DNA of 64,000 bases, from assembly GCA_045130665.1 (NCBI GenBank), contig JBGUQC010000004.1:62001-126000 (forward strand), read 5' to 3'. Positions 62,845 to 64,000 of the stretch are shown piece after piece. Made by a program: the position numbers and the translations under genes. The notes under the pieces are model-generated. The model worked only from the letters and a program-made list of their open reading frames with translations, had not been told where the DNA came from and made no database searches. The first letter of the stretch is position 1; the number at the start of each line of letters is the position of its first letter. This DNA is from RGIG8124 sp045130665. GTDB taxonomy: Bacteria; Bacillota; Clostridia; Christensenellales; CAG-917.

Positions 62845-63873
62845 TTATTTTAAAACGAGTAAAACTACAACTAAAATAACTACAGCAGCTACTGTTGAAA
62901 GAGACAAAATCCAGATTAATCTGTTGATTAGTCTCTTATTTTTTATGTAATTCTCCACTGTAATTTTAGCTATCTTTTCATCCCCATGATATAAAGTTGA
63001 AACAAGTTGTCTATTCTTTATTAGTTTTGCAAGTTTGTCTTCGGAGATATTTAAATATTCCATTGTTTCTGTAAATGAAAGATAATCTGGGATTTCAGTC
63101 TTTACATTATAATCTCCAACACCATATGCTAAAATCTTTGTATCTACGATTTCAATTGCTGTGGATGAAATCAATGGAGTATTGCATTTATAGAATGTGT
63201 TTGTTAAAGGATTAAAGAAAGATACATACTTTAAAGTATGTAAATTTGGATAAATGGACTTAGTTGCCATTACATAATATGTTAATAATTCTAATGTTTC
63301 CTCAATAGTTGGATCATGTTCACCAAAGGATAACATTAAGATAGATTCAACTGTTACAAATGGAACATTACCATCTGTAATTGTATCTGAATATCCACCT
63401 TCTAATGAGTGATTGTACATAACTTTTGAACCATACCTTGTTAAGAATGTATATGCTCTTGTTACCATAACTTTAATTGCTCTTAAAGTATTGTAATCTA
63501 TGTCTGCACTATTAATTGGATGGTAATTAACAATTGAGTCTGTGACAGCAACGTTATATGCAACTAAATCTAGAGCTGCAATGATAGTTTGATCATCTAA
63601 TCCAGTTATCTTTCTAGATAATTCTCTTGCCTTCTTTTCTTCTCCAACAAGCATTGCGCCTTTAAATGAAGTTTCAAAAGCAGATTCAATATCCTTTTTT
63701 AATAAGAATCTTGTTAAATATTCAACAGCTAAATCTATTAAAGATTTAATATTAGAATTTACAGATGTCATTTGAGATGCATCTTTTAGTTGAACTTTTT
63801 CAAAAACCTCAATAGGAAGTAATCCATTTTTTGGTTGATGAACATTCTTAATTACACTTTTAACTGTTGCCAT
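62845..63873 (-). CDS. Uncharacterised protein with HTH_17-like segment and C-terminal membrane anchor
   Basis: The 342 residues have no signal peptide. Residues ~1-230 (LAVEYLTRFLLKK, AFETSFKGAMLVGEEKKA, GLDDQTIIAALDLVAYN, SLEGGYSDTITDG, VSFFNPLTNTFYK) recall a Firmicutes family of hypothetical proteins which, from memory, carries a DFK-type nuclease-like motif not seen here. Near residue 265, YLSFTETMEYLNISEDKLAKLI and AKITVENYIKNK look like an excisionase-type HTH. The last 25 residues form a membrane anchor (ILSLSTVAAVVILVVVLLVLK). GAGG is five bases before the ATG. Function is unknown. Confidence 0.65.
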   Translation of the reverse strand: MATVKSVIKNVHQPKNGLLPIEVFEKVQLKDASQMTSVNSNIKSLIDLAVEYLTRFLLKKDIESAFETSFKGAMLVGEEKKARELSRKITGLDDQTIIAALDLVAYNVAVTDSIVNYHPINSADIDYNTLRAIKVMVTRAYTFLTRYGSKVMYNHSLEGGYSDTITDGNVPFVTVESILMLSFGEHDPTIEETLELLTYYVMATKSIYPNLHTLKYVSFFNPLTNTFYKCNTPLISSTAIEIVDTKILAYGVGDYNVKTEIPDYLSFTETMEYLNISEDKLAKLIKNRQLVSTLYHGDEKIAKITVENYIKNKRLINRLIWILSLSTVAAVVILVVVLLVLK

Positions 63874-64000
63874 ATTTGCCTCTATTAATATTTTCAGTTT
63901 TTCTTTATAAAAATAATTATATCAAGAAAAGACTATACTTAAAAATAAAATACACAATATTTTTCTATTATTTCAATATAATTGTAATAATAGAATATCC

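Noticed and set aside
1..64000. CRISPR arrays, insertion sequences, prophage or integrated elements
   Set aside because: No regularly spaced repeats, transposase, integrase or phage structural genes are visible, and gene order is that of a conserved chromosome.

Overview
The window is chromosomal DNA of a low-GC, Gram-positive-type bacterium, most likely an uncultured Clostridia-like Firmicute. By eye the G+C is about one third. The evidence is the housekeeping order rpmF-plsX-rnc-smc-ftsY-ylxM-ffh-rpsP-khpA-rimM-trmD-rbgA-rnhB-rplS, a large Bacillus-type SRP RNA with an Alu domain, ackA/pta, a type-2 isoleucyl-tRNA synthetase, and consensus -35/-10 promoters with 17-bp spacers. Almost all genes stop with TAA or TAG. 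No phage, insertion sequence or CRISPR array is visible.

Layout. 1-3401 (minus) holds the pcrA-ligA operon, with ligA cut by the window edge. 3591-6587 is a large acidic repeat protein: three YjbR-like domains plus a tandem DUF1508 tail that has its own internal start signal. 6683-10907 holds a hairpin element, tRNA-Ser, and small or poorly known genes (DUF2188, a membrane protein, a carboxylesterase, a PH-domain protein, DUF2804). 10943-15500 carries rho, an MBL hydrolase, prs and hemW. 15510-33829 (minus) is the long information-processing and lipid block: lepA, a lipoprotein/GT-C fusion, rplS with a leader, rnhB, rbgA, trmD, rimM, khpA, rpsP, ffh, ylxM, ftsY, smc, rnc, plsX, rpmF, then ackA and pta.

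33933-42089 holds a degenerate TmcAL-like protein, a sugar-phosphate isomerase-like protein, an acyl-CoA ligase, an RluA-type pseudouridine synthase, an RlmI-like methyltransferase and ileS. 42245-44062 has tRNA-Gly co-transcribed with an ABC transporter. 44118-44389 (minus) is the SRP RNA. 44509-47972 holds a pyridoxal kinase-like gene, a divergent EF-G and rpsT. 48025-54344 is a possible cell-surface module: a membrane-anchored subtilase with an alpha-CTD/WG-repeat protein, divergent from a membrane-anchored propeller/SH3 protein followed by an esterase. 54381-63873 contains an aminotransferase, a hexapeptide acyltransferase, an Old Yellow Enzyme oxidoreductase, trkA-trkH potassium uptake, a 2Fe-2S ferredoxin, an esterase and a membrane-anchored HTH protein.

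The most unusual points are as follows. Two promoters are placed so that transcription would begin exactly on the ATG (leaderless mRNAs, 50915 and 61871). The EF-G paralogue lacks the catalytic His and the NKxD motif. The TmcAL homologue lacks HxGH. One protein joins an RNA-polymerase alpha-CTD-like domain to WG repeats. The acidic protein combines YjbR-like and DUF1508 domains. An SD-masking hairpin sits between tRNA-Gly and the ABC operon. lepA and plsX each begin just after a terminator-like hairpin and have no SD.
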